From Oegoconia quadripuncta (Eukaryota; Arthropoda; Insecta; Lepidoptera; Autostichidae), in the NCBI GenBank assembly GCA_949316235.1, contig OX438751.1, positions 4,302,413-4,366,412 on the forward strand: DNA of 64,000 nt. Direction: 5' to 3'. A model generated the notes under the pieces. The model searched no databases. It worked only from the letters and a program-made list of their open reading frames with translations, and was not told the DNA's origin. Position 1 is the first letter of the stretch; each line of letters opens with the position of its first letter. Of this stretch, positions 12,414 to 23,129 are shown in pieces. A program made the translations under genes and the position numbers.

Positions 12414-15400
12414 ATGTCAAACAAAAAAGCAATTTGCGAAGATATGCTCTTCAACTACGAAACAACTTATCGGACCGACTACCGAGACGGTCAGATCAAG
12501 CCTATAGTCAAGACTGAATTCAAAGAGAGGCCGATGTGCATGAGGATTAGGCCGCCGCCTCTAAAGGACATCCACACTCTCACAGGATGGAAGTTCCCGG
12601 CGCCCTTTAATTTAATGTACACACCTAAAGATATAGTAGGATGTGATCCGAGGATAGTTCAGAAGGCTTATGTGAGTACTAAGGACTTTTTACGTAGTAT
12701 GTGATCTGTAGTCCCGGCGTTCCGCCAAACTGGGCAATAGAAATAATCGACTGCTCGGTACTTAGGTACGCTGGAAGTATAACCCGATGTACCTACCTTT
12801 TTTTTATGCACAGCGGGTTGGTACTTGAGCTCAATCACACCTAAAGTTAAGTGAAGATGAGATCGAAGGTGGAAGCGTACTGACCCTGAAACCCCAACAT
12901 ATTTGGGGGACTGGCTATCTTATCTCTGGGAACCGGAACACAACAATGCTATTAACATTGCTGCTTGGCGACAGATTTAGATAAGATGGTGGTAGTTAGC
13001 CAGGCGGACATTTAAAATGCCCTACCACCAAAGAAACCGAGTACTTAAACATGTACCCCGCTGGGGATCGAACCCGCGACCTCTGATTCGTAACCCCAAT
13101 GTTGTTTACATTGAGCCACGGAGGCGGTTAAAGTATACCTACGTATGTTAGTTGTCCACGTAAGTAGGTGTGGTCTCTGTTCCTACTCATCATTGTCAAC
13201 ATAATACACACTAGTCTAATGCTCATGCTTCCTTTACCTACATCCTTTAGAGTTTCTGAAATTAATGGGACATGAAGATGTCTGTGATCCCAGCAGGGCC
13301 ACCATAAGACCTAACTAACTAATTCCAATAATTATTGGACGAAAGACGGCGGGTGTTGTATGACGGCGGTGTGTGTGTGTGTCCATGTCCAGTATTTGTC
13401 CATGTATCTCACTAATGCGTTGATCCGATTTGAGTGCGTTTTTTTTATCTGAGGGACTAAACGAGGAAGTTTGATGAAAATAAGTTAACCCGTTTCGTAG
13501 ATATTTACCGTCTTATTCATAAAAAATTACAAACGCTTTATAAGCCTGTTTTGTTAAAGTATGTTTTGTCTCTGTCGTTCATAAGGAAATGTTGTAAGGA
13601 AAGAAAGTGACAAAACATACTTTAACTAAAACAGGCTTATAAAGCGTTTGTAAATTTTTATGAATAAGAGGGTTAGCTTTTAACACTATCATGTTCTAGA
13701 TCTATAAGGACGATATACCTAATCATTTGATCAAATCAAATTTGTTCTTCAGTATGGCTTCTTCTAGAGGGGGTTGAAAATTTTACATTATGCATTGAAA
13801 AAATTTGAATATAACACTGATACATACATAACGTCATGAACTTGAGGTGGTCAGAGATATCCCAAACAATAGTGTTTGGGTGTTCCGAATATGAAAAGGG
13901 ATATATTTAAAAAGAAAAACAGAAGATTAATTATCTAATGCGTTAGTATTAGCAGTACCTACAGAATGAAATCAATCTTCTGGGATTTTTTCACATTTTT
14001 TAAAAAATTTTTCACAACTAAAACCTGGCTACGCTCATGCTGCTGGGTAACGGTCACTATCAACCTACCGTTCCCGATCCCTTAGTCGCCTCTTACGACA
14101 CCAACGGAAAGAGAAGAGGGTGGTTATATTCTATTTATTACATAATTCATTTTCATGATTTTGACAGGTAATGGTGTCGATTCGGATGTACACCAACTAA
14201 ACTAAACTAAAACCAGTTTTAAAGTAGTACTGTCTCTTTCTCCCTGGAACAGTACGATATGCGACGGCAACACTCCAAAACAGGGTTTTAGTTTAGTTGG
14301 TGTACATCCGAATCGACACCAATAGATATATAGGTAGATGCCTATTTCATTCCTGACTCAGACAAGCTATTTTTCAAAATTTCATAAGTCAACAATGTGG
14401 TAGAACAAACTAGGCTCTTATTGTTTAAAATTTCTCCATCCTGACCCACCTCAATACCTGATAGTTACACCTATTGTCTATAAGAATCTTCTCTAAACAA
14501 AATTGAAACTTATTCTTACTCGCTTGACAAACCCGCAGCACCCACCTTCAGATCCAGGTCGACAGCACGCGCAGGATACGCGCCCCCGCCTTGTGATGAC
14601 CCCAGCGGTGAGCATGGACGACATCGCGGACCACGACATTCGTCACATTCTTTGCGAAGCAATGTACACGAGCGACATGACGCGCGCCACTAGAGAGGCC
14701 GTCTCTGATTACTTTAGTGTGCGCTCACCCTTACCCGGGCCTCTTGCGCCGGCGAACCCTGTTAGTAGTAACCTAAATAAATTTAAACTAATTTAAAGCT
14801 TGTTCTTACCTAAAGAGCTAAAAAAATAGTGCACAAGGAAAAAAAATTGTGCCACTGTGGTTTAATATTTAATTTTTAAGTGAGCATTCTGACGTTACGT
14901 GTTGCTGGAAATTCCGAAACCTACTCATTTCCCCTCGAAAAAAAAAAAAAAGTACCTACTCAGGTAACGCTATACGTAGTTTTAGGCTTCAAAGTATTTA
15001 CCGACTTTACAGCCTGTTATAAAGCGCTGTGACATTGTCCATGAGGAGTTATGTTATTATAGTGTCCATATAGTTTGCGCACATTCGATTTCGATGATTT
15101 CAACCATGCCAACCAATAATGCCTAATAGAGATAGATAGATAGAAACACAAACAGACATTTAGGTCTTTCATTAAGCCTTACACATCCCCACTGTTGCAA
15201 AACATGAGTAACACAGTGAAATTGAAATTGAAATCGATTGAAAGAAAATAGATCGTTGCCATGTTGGACATTTTGTTGGAAGAAATAAAATGGAAAGATT
15301 TGTTTGAAATTCGCCAACATAGAGCACAGTTGTTGAGGAAAGAATATTTAAGTATTCGAATTCAAATACTAAGTAGACATATACGATTTCTTCTCAGATT

Positions 15401-17290
15401 GTCCTCACGAAGCTACGTGAGCCAGTTGTACCGCCAGAGTTGCGAATGGATTCGATGAAGTGGGATGTGGACCAGCTGAGAAGTCATTGCAGGCCCACGG
15501 AGGAATTCTGGTTACGCCGACCGCTGTTAAAGTACGTCATACTCACTTGCTCCTAGGATCGCACCACCTCGCAGTCATCAGCATAAGAATTACATTTGTT
15601 TGTCATCATACTATGTAGATGCATTTTTTGTAAATATACAGGGTGAAATTTAATTCGTGTAATCCCTATTTACTGGTGACTGCATTCCTGATTACGAACA
15701 GCTTTCCACTAGGAACGAGCCGAATTCGATAAAAAAAGTTTCGATTACCCATAGATACATAAAAAGTTTATTACATAAACTGGCACACATTCAAGAAAGA
15801 TACAAACATACAACACAATATTAACAAACAAGGAAGAAATATAAGTACATGAAAACCCATTTGTGCTACTGCTACACCCAATCTCTCTGTAAGATATTTA
15901 ATAGGAATCAAAGCCATGTGTTCCAATCAACCATCTTTATTTTTAATGCCACAGATCCTATATCTGTTGAAGCGGTCACAGACCGTTCTTAAAGGTTTGC
16001 ACATACACTACATCCCCTTTTAACGATCAACAATGAAGAATCGTTAGTCGCTACTAAAAACTAAAACTACATATAATAATTTTTTAAATAACCTGGCACC
16101 ATGTAAGATATTTAATAGTAATCAAAGCCATGTGTTCGAATCAACCATCTTTATTTTTAATGCCACATATCCTGTATCTGTTGAAGCGGTCACAGACCGT
16201 TCTTAAAGGTGTGCACATACACTACACTCCCTTTTTCTTTATTTGTATTTAGTATTTAATTGTAATTTAAAAATTGCGTATAAATGCTTTATCTATCTAT
16301 AAAAACATAACAATTAAATTACTTATTCATTATATGTGGGATGTGTGTTACGCAAGTCATGCAACGAAGTCATAGCTCAGTGCATTAATTTTATTATGTA
16401 AGTCCAACAAGTTTCGGCTGAATTCGGCTTCAGTTCCTAGTGGAAAATTGGTCGTAATCAGGAGTGCATTCACCATCTGAAAATTATTGGACTTCTATAC
16501 TAAAGGTGATTTCAGAATGGTTTACTTTGTATGGGTAATAGTAAATTTTTTGATTGAATTGGACTATAGTTTCTTGGGGAAAGTTGTTCGTGCAAATGTG
16601 GCGTCACCAGTTAATGGGAATTACACGAATTCAAATTGTTAATGTATATGTATATAAATTGTTTTTCTAAAGGAACATTTAATCTACCTACCTATCTTAT
16701 ATTAGAAATGGAACTAAAGTATTTTTTTAGTTAAATTAAACACATAACTTTTAAAAAATCCTAGAGGTTGATATTTTGAAATTTCCGGATAAAAAGTTAC
16801 CCTATACTTTAGTCCATCTTCATTCAAATCCGTTTAGGCGTTATAGAATGAATGAGTGAGTAACAAACCTTCAAACATTCGAAGGTATAATACAAAAAAA
16901 AATACATCCCTAAAGTAACAAATCTTTTTTTATCTACATATCTCGATGTTGGGGCTGTGATTAGTTTTCGCGCCACGCGTAGGGTTGTGCCATCCCTCGA
17001 TATTGTTATCTGTGGAAGATACGTGTAACACGCACGTATTAATTATTAGAAAAATGGCTATGGCTGACTACTTACTTGATGTACCTATATTGGTAATTGT
17101 GCTTTGAAATTGCTATTCCAAATAAATAAATGTAATCTTGAATGACTGGGGTAATATTGGAGCCTATATTTGGTGGCATTGTACTATAATTAGTTTGTTT
17201 AAACTTATTCACAGATGCAAGAAATGTGACGAGACAGCTGTAGTTACTGAGAACCGGAAAATGCTTAGGGAACTGCGCCCCAAACATTAA
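12414..17290 (+). CDS. Gene B: small four-exon protein, paralogue of genes A and C
   Basis: Exons are 12414-12671, 14539-14760, 15398-15531 and 17215-17290, giving 229 residues with an uninterrupted frame. Junction phases are 0, 0 and 2, the same as gene A. Donors are gtgagt, gttagt and gtacgt; acceptors are 'cccgcag', 'ttctcag' and 'ttcacag'. The protein opens with FNYETTYRTDYRDGQIKP, very close to gene C. TRPRLVMTP, PPELRMDSMKWD and a C-terminal CKKC follow. In PPELRMD the Trp of the sister genes is replaced by Leu. Intron 1 carries a full SINE-A and two MITEs, and intron 3 carries a foldback element of about 1 kb. The biochemical role is unknown. The protein is probably intracellular, as no signal peptide or membrane segment is visible. 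Confidence 0.82.
12799..13125 (-). mobile_element. SINE-A, near full length, in gene B intron 1
   Basis: The plus strand runs from a T-rich tail through 'tcaatcacacctaaagttaa' and 'ttatctctgggaaccgg' to the tRNA-like head ending 'attgagccacggaggc'. On the minus strand the head has the A-box-like 'tggctcaatgt' and the B box 'gggttcgatcccc'. At about 325 bp it is a nearly complete member of the commonest SINE family in the window. Confidence 0.85.
13511..13669. mobile_element. Small MITE in gene B intron 1
   Basis: The segment starts 'tcttattcataaaaaattac' and ends with the near-complement 'tttttatgaataaga'. The inner parts 'aacgctttataagcctgttt' and 'aacaggcttataaagcgttt' are also complementary. 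It is about 159 bp with arms of roughly 60 bp and no coding capacity. Confidence 0.8.
14173..14320. mobile_element. MITE-X copy 1 in gene B intron 1
   Basis: The ends are 'ggtgtcgattcggatgtaca' and its complement 'tgtacatccgaatcgacacc'. The arms continue through 'ccaactaaactaaa', and the centre reads 'ctttctccctggaacagtac'. A second copy lies at 17718-17855. This is a short, non-coding, terminal-inverted-repeat element. Confidence 0.85.
15643..16637. mobile_element. ~1-kb foldback element with internal duplication, in gene B intron 3
   Basis: The left end 'ttaattcgtgtaatcccta' pairs with the right end 'attacacgaattcaaatt'. Further in, 'tttccactaggaac' pairs with 'gttcctagtggaaa', and a 'gtgaatgcactcctgatta'-type segment is mirrored. 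Inside, a block of about 125 bp containing 'agcggtcacagaccgttctt' occurs twice in direct orientation (15890-16015 and 16108-16230). No long transposase frame remains, so it is probably a non-autonomous DNA transposon. Confidence 0.7.
16745..16885 (+). repeat. Diverged copy of the 'ccgcccgcgg' interspersed repeat
   Basis: The phrases 'caaatccgtttaggcgtta' and 'gagtaacaaaccttcaaac' match the distal half of the element at 18929-19142. The 5' part is missing. Confidence 0.45.
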
Positions 17291-18562
17291 CCTCTCCTAG
17301 TTTTTGTTATTTTTTAGTTTTATTGTTTGTGCGTATATTTCGTAGCGTCTACATAAGTTTTATAGAGAGTTCGTCTGTTGTGAAATCTTCTTTTATGCCT
17401 TTATGTATTTGGTTGAAACGGTAACCAGATGTTTATTTCGTTTTATTTTAATTACTTGTTGTTATTTAACTCTTTTCTTAGCCAATTAGGTTAATTTACG
17501 GAAGGCATCGGGTTTTAGATATATTTTGTTATTTGCGCTATATTCGGGGTACTAAGGAACGTCTAGGTGTAAGTAGGTGGGTACCTAGCTTTTATTTTGT
17601 TTTATAATTATAATATATAAATATTTAATTAAAATTCGTTTGACAATATTAGTACCTCTTTTCCCCAACCTTCTGGTTTTTATTTCAGATAATATTCGGT
17701 TCTGTGGCGCTGTCATTGGTGTCGATTCGGATGTAGGTACACCAACTAAACTAAAATCAGTTTTAAAGCTGTCTCTTTCTCCCTGGAACAGTACGATGCG
17801 ACGGCACCACTCCAAAACTGGTTTAGTTTAGTTGGTGTACATCCGAATAGACACTATTGTTGTCCTACGGGGCCTAGAATGACGTCTACAAAACGAAATA
17901 TATTTCTACATCATACTTATAGTCACGACCTTTATTCCAAGTGGGGTGGTCTAGATCCAACTAGACCGTTTGGGTATTCTAAACGTTAAAAGCTTAATGC
18001 TTGAAACAACATTCACGGTTCTCCTGTACAGAAATGCACACGTGACATCCGTTAAAATGCTATCGGCGAACGTTCAAGAGTGTGTACTGGTGGAAAACAT
18101 GTATAGATTTGCACAGGAAAAGATGGGTTTCTTCTATTTTTACACTGAAATAATAATAATTACGATAGTGAACATAGAAAATAAATAGATGAGATACAAG
18201 CGTTCCAAGTAAAATTCAAGAGATTTTTTAAATTGTGGTTTTCTTTATGTTAAAAAGTGTTTATGAAGTACAAGTCTGTGTTTTTAGACTTGACTATACC
18301 TACCTACTTAACTGGAGGCGCCCTTGCGCAAAACAAGTTTTATTGCAATCCTAGCTCAAGAAGATTTTCTCACAACCTTTTTCAACGATTTTTTTATAAC
18401 AATAGCGATGCAAGAGTTTTAACTACTTTCGATTTTGACAATAGTCAGAATTATTTTCTGGATTTTTTTATCCTCGTTTTATTTTCGGATTACTTATTTT
18501 TGGGCAGTATTTATTTTAGAAGTCGCTTAGTTTTCGTTTTCTAGTAATTTTTCTTCGATAAA
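17291..18562. other. Spacer between genes B and C
   Basis: No gene is visible. The stretch contains AT-rich sequence after the gene B stop, MITE-X copy 2 (17718-17855) and a relative of the repeat seen near 100-470 at about 17925-18060. The frame at 18257-18544 just upstream of gene C has no family resemblance and is probably chance or promoter/5' UTR sequence. Confidence 0.5.
17718..17855. mobile_element. MITE-X copy 2 between genes B and C
   Basis: It has the same ends ('ggtgtcgattcggatgta' and 'gtacatccgaatagacac') and the same centre as the copy at 14173-14320. It differs by a small insertion near the left arm and a few substitutions. Confidence 0.85.
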
Positions 18563-21471
18563 ATGGCCAGCCGTGACGCCAAAGAGAGGCGTTATGAATC
18601 CATGCTGTACGACTATAGAACTACCATGTATACGGACTACAGGGATGGCGAGATCAAATACCAAGTCAAAACTACTTATAAAGCAGTCCCTAAGCGTAGG
18701 AAAAGACATAGCTCTCCCATGAGAGATACGCACACTTTGAACCCTTACAAGAATCCAAATTTCCCATTTGATCTTATGACTAAACCGAAGGAAATTATTC
18801 GTACTGATCCAAGAGTTCTTCAAAAGCATTATGTAAGTACCTATTTACAATGTTTTTTACGCAGGTCAGTATGACCTTATATTGGTTTTGCTTGTAAACA
18901 TTTGTCTTGATTATTAAATTATTATTGACTAGCTTTCCGCCCGCGGCTTCGCCTGCGTGTAATAACTTTATCGCGGAATTTGTTTATCCCGCAGGAACTA
19001 CTTACTTTACATGTCTTTATTCAGGATATATTCTATTTATGTACCAAATTTAATCCAAATCCGTTTATCCGTTTCGCCGTGATTGAGCAATACACAAACA
19101 AACATCCAAACTCTCACATTTATAGGTAATATTAGTTAGATTAAATTAAAAAACGACATTAATTTATAGTGTGATGTAATTCGTCGTCGCAGATATACCT
19201 AGGTACTATAGATCCATAAAGTTGGCCCAAAGATAGTTTAAAAATTGGAGATTATCGTGGATAAAATGAAACGGAATGAAACGTCATAGAACGAAAGTTT
19301 TTGACTAATCAGGGAGTTGGTAAGCTGAAGTGGCACTGGGCAGACCATATCTGTTGCAGGTTTCCTTGGGGCAATCGAATTCTGGATTGAAGACTAGGTA
19401 GGTACATCTCGGCAAACGCAATATAGAACGCTCACCCTCCCTAGATAGTATAACGATATGCGGAAGGATATGATCGGGTTCAGTGGCATTAGGATAGGCT
19501 GATGATGATAGTGATGAAAGATTAATGAAAATATCTAATAAAATTTCGTTTCAATCGTATAAAATTAAATTTACTTTGTATTATCTATCGCGGATATGTT
19601 TAACTTGTTTATCCCGCGGGAACTACACATTTATCGGAGTAAAAAATATCCTATGTCTTAATCCAGGATATTCTGCCTGTTATAAATTAATTTTAAAACC
19701 GTCTGTTTAGGCCCTTCCTAATGCGAGAGTCGGTAATTTTAAATGATTTTTTTTTTTTTTTAATTAGAATGGGATCGCTCTTGACCTTAATCTGGACTAA
19801 TGTCGAGATAAGGTCTACGATGGAATGATCTTTTATTGTAGGAAAGACCTAAGGATCTGGAACTGGAGGAAGTTATAAAGACTCGACCACGATTGGTCAT
19901 GACACCAGCTATCAGTCTGGACGACGTTGAAGATCCTGTGTAAGTAATTTCCTTCGTACCTACGAACATATTAAAACAGTATCAAAAAAAAATTGTATTG
20001 AGACCGTTGAGAAAATTTATAATTATGTATGGTCCTTTTTGGTAAATAAACATGTTATCTATCGTAAAAATAAGAATGATTTGAACTGGGGCTAATGCAC
20101 TTTGAACCCTTTATACCATCAGCAAACGCAGCCTCCTGGTCGATGACATGTATACCTCGACGTTGCTGATAGCTTCCCGGGAGAGCGCCGCTGTCTTCAC
20201 CAACAACGTCGCCTGCACAGCCCCCCTGGTGGACAGACCCGCGCCGCCTAACCCGGTATTGTTATTTGTTATGTACGTTGCATACTGTAGTTAACTACAT
20301 ACAGTGTGGGATCTCATATACTGCACATCCGAAAATGGGGGATAGTATACTTCAATATACCGTAAAAAAAGTACAAAAAAAAATCATTTTTTTTTTTAAT
20401 TTTTAGAGATTATTTTTCAATTTTTTTCTGCTCCGAGTTGCTTTCGTCAGCAAATGGCTATAACTCTTGAACTACGAGTATTATTGAGTTGAAATAAATC
20501 TTTAATCTTCTAAGTAACTTTACTAGCTAATAGCATTAATGTGTGGGGCCTCTGTTCCAACTCGTTAGCTACATTTTTGGGTATCAATTATATTATACTT
20601 GGGTACGCCATCATCCATTTCACAATTAAGTTTTGTGGCACTGTAGGAAACGCATGGCCTAGGTTTTCGAAATATCTGCGAGTTTTACTGATAAGGGAAA
20701 CCCATAAGAAGTGATGTAACATGATCTATTAAATATTTTTTATTTCAGATAAAACTACCCAAAGTCTGTTTTCCGTACATTACGCCGGAGTGGCGCATGG
20801 AGTCTGTTCCGTGGGATGGTAAACAGGTCAGGTCCTATTGCGCGCCTACCGCAGAATTCTGGAAACGACGTGATAATTTCAAGTATTGACCTTTAAATAA
20901 TTTTAATTTAGTGAACTATCTCGGTACCTTTTCTTTTAAACGGATTCATATTATCCGAGCAAAGTACAGGGTCGAAATAACTTCATTGCTTGACTTGAAT
21001 ATGTAGAGGCCACCAACAACTACTGGACCACACCGCGATCCCCGGGTTTATACTAGCAGCCCAGGGGAAAATCTTCTCTTTTCCTCCACATAAACATTAT
21101 CGAGTTCTAAATTCTAAGAGTTACCTACCCTTGTAAAGAACAAGGGTAGGTAACTCTTAGAATTTTGTCAGTAGGCGAACAAAACGTCACATGTAGGAGT
21201 CTGTTGCGATTTTTTTGCGAAATCGGATTAATTACACAGAGCTCTATCCACTTTCTTGGGAACGTTGTTTCAAAAAGGTATGTCCGTTTAAAAAAACAAA
21301 TACCTATCCATGTTTTCTGAAAAAAAAAAATGGTAATTGGTTGTGTTGATTTAGCCCAATTCCAAGTATTCACAATAATCAATTTTCAGGTGCAAAGTTT
21401 GCGATCAAACGGCAGCTCTACAAGCGCAAGCCAAGATGGCGAACGCAATGAAGCGGCAACGCAGAGCGTGA
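18563..21471 (+). CDS. Gene C: small five-exon protein, paralogue of genes A and B
   Basis: Exons are 18563-18832, 19842-19939, 20123-20255, 20749-20882 and 21390-21471, giving 238 residues with perfect frame closure. Acceptors are 'attgtag', 'ccatcag', 'atttcag' and 'ttttcag'; donors include two consensus gtaagt sites. The protein shows YDYRTTMYTDYRDGEIKY near residue 15, TRPRLVMTPAISLDDV, PEWRMESVPWDGKQVR and a C-terminal CKVC followed by a basic, Ala-rich tail. The segment encoded by one exon in A and B is split here by a 183-bp intron between 19939 and 20123. It is the best-conserved member by eye and probably functional. The family is not recognised. Confidence 0.85.
18929..19142 (+). 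mobile_element. Interspersed repeat with 'gctttccgcccgcggcttcg' start, gene C intron 1
   Basis: The element starts at 'actagctttccgcccgcgg' and contains 'tttatcccgcaggaacta', 'caggatatattctattta' and 'aatccgtttatccg' before the 'acaaacaaacatccaaac' tail. A minus-strand copy is at 57045-57268 and fragments are at 19585-19700 and 51838-52010. Such elements are common in lepidopteran DNA. I cannot say whether it is a SINE or a LINE end. Confidence 0.6.
19240..19515 (+). mobile_element. Diverged RTE-like LINE end in gene C intron 1
   Basis: The strings 'gtaagctgaagtggcactgg' and the terminal 'ggctgatgatgatagtgatg' resemble the corresponding stretches at 54785 and 55020. The reading frame is degraded. 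Confidence 0.45.
21110..21164. repeat. Perfect 24-bp inverted repeat with 7-nt loop, gene C intron 4
   Basis: The arm at 21110-21133 is exactly complementary to 21141-21164. The core 'ttacctacccttg' pairs with 'caagggtaggtaa', and the loop is 'taaagaa'. It lies in the last intron of gene C, so transcripts would contain this hairpin. Confidence 0.85.
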
Positions 21472-21666
21472 CGACTCGTTTTAAAACATGTTTTTACCTT
21501 ACCATAATAATATACAATATAATAATATATAATATACATATTCTGAAAGATAAAGACAGCTATTCCATTTTGGGTTAAACGAGAATCGCGGATGAGGCGT
21601 TCATTTATATGTTCATTTATTGTGCAATAAACAGTATTTGACCAGTTTAATTGCTTAAGAATCTAA

Positions 21667-21947
21667 GGCCCGTATTAATAAGCCAATCTCAATACAAGTC
21701 TTGAGGCTGTATCACCCGAGATGCGTCTTAAGAAGCTCCTTGCTAATTAATAAACCAATCTTGAGGTCTACTCAGCTGAGATCACTTTCACAAGTATTCG
21801 CCTTTGCGGCAAATGAATGATCGTCTTGAGTTGCGTTTATTAATACGTGAATTTCAGATCTCCAGTTGAGTTTATTAATTAACACGTTTACTTGAGACCG
21901 ATCACAAGACTGTTCTCTGTCTTGAGAATAGTTTATTAATACGGGCC
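21667..21947. mobile_element. MITE with 'ggcccgtattaataa' termini
   Basis: The left end 'ggcccgtattaataa' is the exact complement of the right end 'ttattaatacgggcc'. The internal sequence repeats 'tcttgag' and 'ctcaag' motifs in both orientations. Fragments of similar composition occur near 49085-49120 and 58040-58110. Confidence 0.8.
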
Positions 21948-22107
21948 TAACACTCACAAAACACAGTTTTCATACATACACGCACCACAGGGAATCGGAT
22001 TCCCGTAGGGGCAGGCAGAGACCACAGACTTAAACTGGCTACGATCCACACCTTTTGCTTCATTCACTCTCATAATGTTGTTCGCAGGCATTATGTACCT
22101 GTACTTT

Positions 22108-22341
22108 GGGGTATACTCTTAACGAAAATAGCTTCGGACTTCTTTCTTTTGTGTTCGTTCCAGTTTGCTGTGTCAATTACAAATCAATCGTCATTATTTT
22201 ACTTTTGTTATTGGAAATGTTAATACGGGAGGCAAGGAACGTCTGATGCAAATAAAGGATTCTTAGCAAAATAATAAGTCCGAAGTTACGGACGTCCGAA
22301 GCTACGGACGTCCGAAGCTATTTTCGTTACAGAGTAGACCC
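22108..22341. mobile_element. MITE with 'gaaaatagcttcgga' inverted ends
   Basis: The left segment ends in 'taacgaaaatagcttcggac'. Its near-complement 'gtccgaagctattttcgtta' is at about 22310-22329, followed by 'cagagtagacccc', which mirrors 'ggggtatactc'. The right end also contains three tandem 'gtccgaagctacggac'-like units. Confidence 0.7.
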
Positions 22342-23111
22342 CCTGATACGGTTACCAATATGTCATATGCAGCGCTAATTGAACTGGCACGTTCATTTTA
22401 CTATGTGAGTGTGTGTGTTTTCTCATAGGGTAAGTTTAAAAGTAACTTTACGTTACGCTCTTGAAACGACTTATTACTGGGTTGTTTAAAGTGAAAATTC
22501 AAAATCAAACAATACTAGTCATATCATAAGTTTATATCAAACATACATAAGGCATAATATTTATATCTACGGAGCCAATAATATCCAAAAACAAAAAGTG
22601 AACTGAAAATTCATATCATTTAGTTTATTCAACAAGTGTTAGACACAACATGAACAAGCAGTGACAGTTAATTTGCATTCAACATTTCATTATCATAACA
22701 TTAAATAAAAAACATACAAACGGCCGAATTGAGAACTAGAGGTTCTTTCTGAAGTCGCCAAAAAGACAAATTGATAATGACAATGTCCATGCATTACCTA
22801 CTGAATCGACACTAGAGAAACAGAGTGTAGCGGAGCCTTTAGTGACAGCGCGACCATATCGCGAAGGTTAATTTGCTTTTTTCAAAAACTATATTTTTGG
22901 CAATTCGGAGGTAGTAAACCACAATATTTCATTGACATGTTTTAAAACTGTAGCACCATAAAATGAACTATATAGTAATGACAATAAGGTTATTTTTTCT
23001 TAAATACTAACACATTTGACCTTCCTGGTTGCTAATATCATTCTATTTAGACTATACAATAACAATAAATGCGACTGCGTCATATAAAACAATTTGAAAT
23101 GCGGCTAAACA

Positions 23112-23129
23112 ATATATATATATATATAT
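23112..23129. repeat. (AT)n microsatellite
   Basis: This is an uninterrupted AT dinucleotide run of about 18 bp. Confidence 0.9.

Noticed and set aside
18257..18544. 95-codon frame just upstream of gene C
   Set aside because: It is Phe/Tyr-rich as expected for AT-rich DNA, lacks similarity to the paralogues and ends before the well-supported gene C start.
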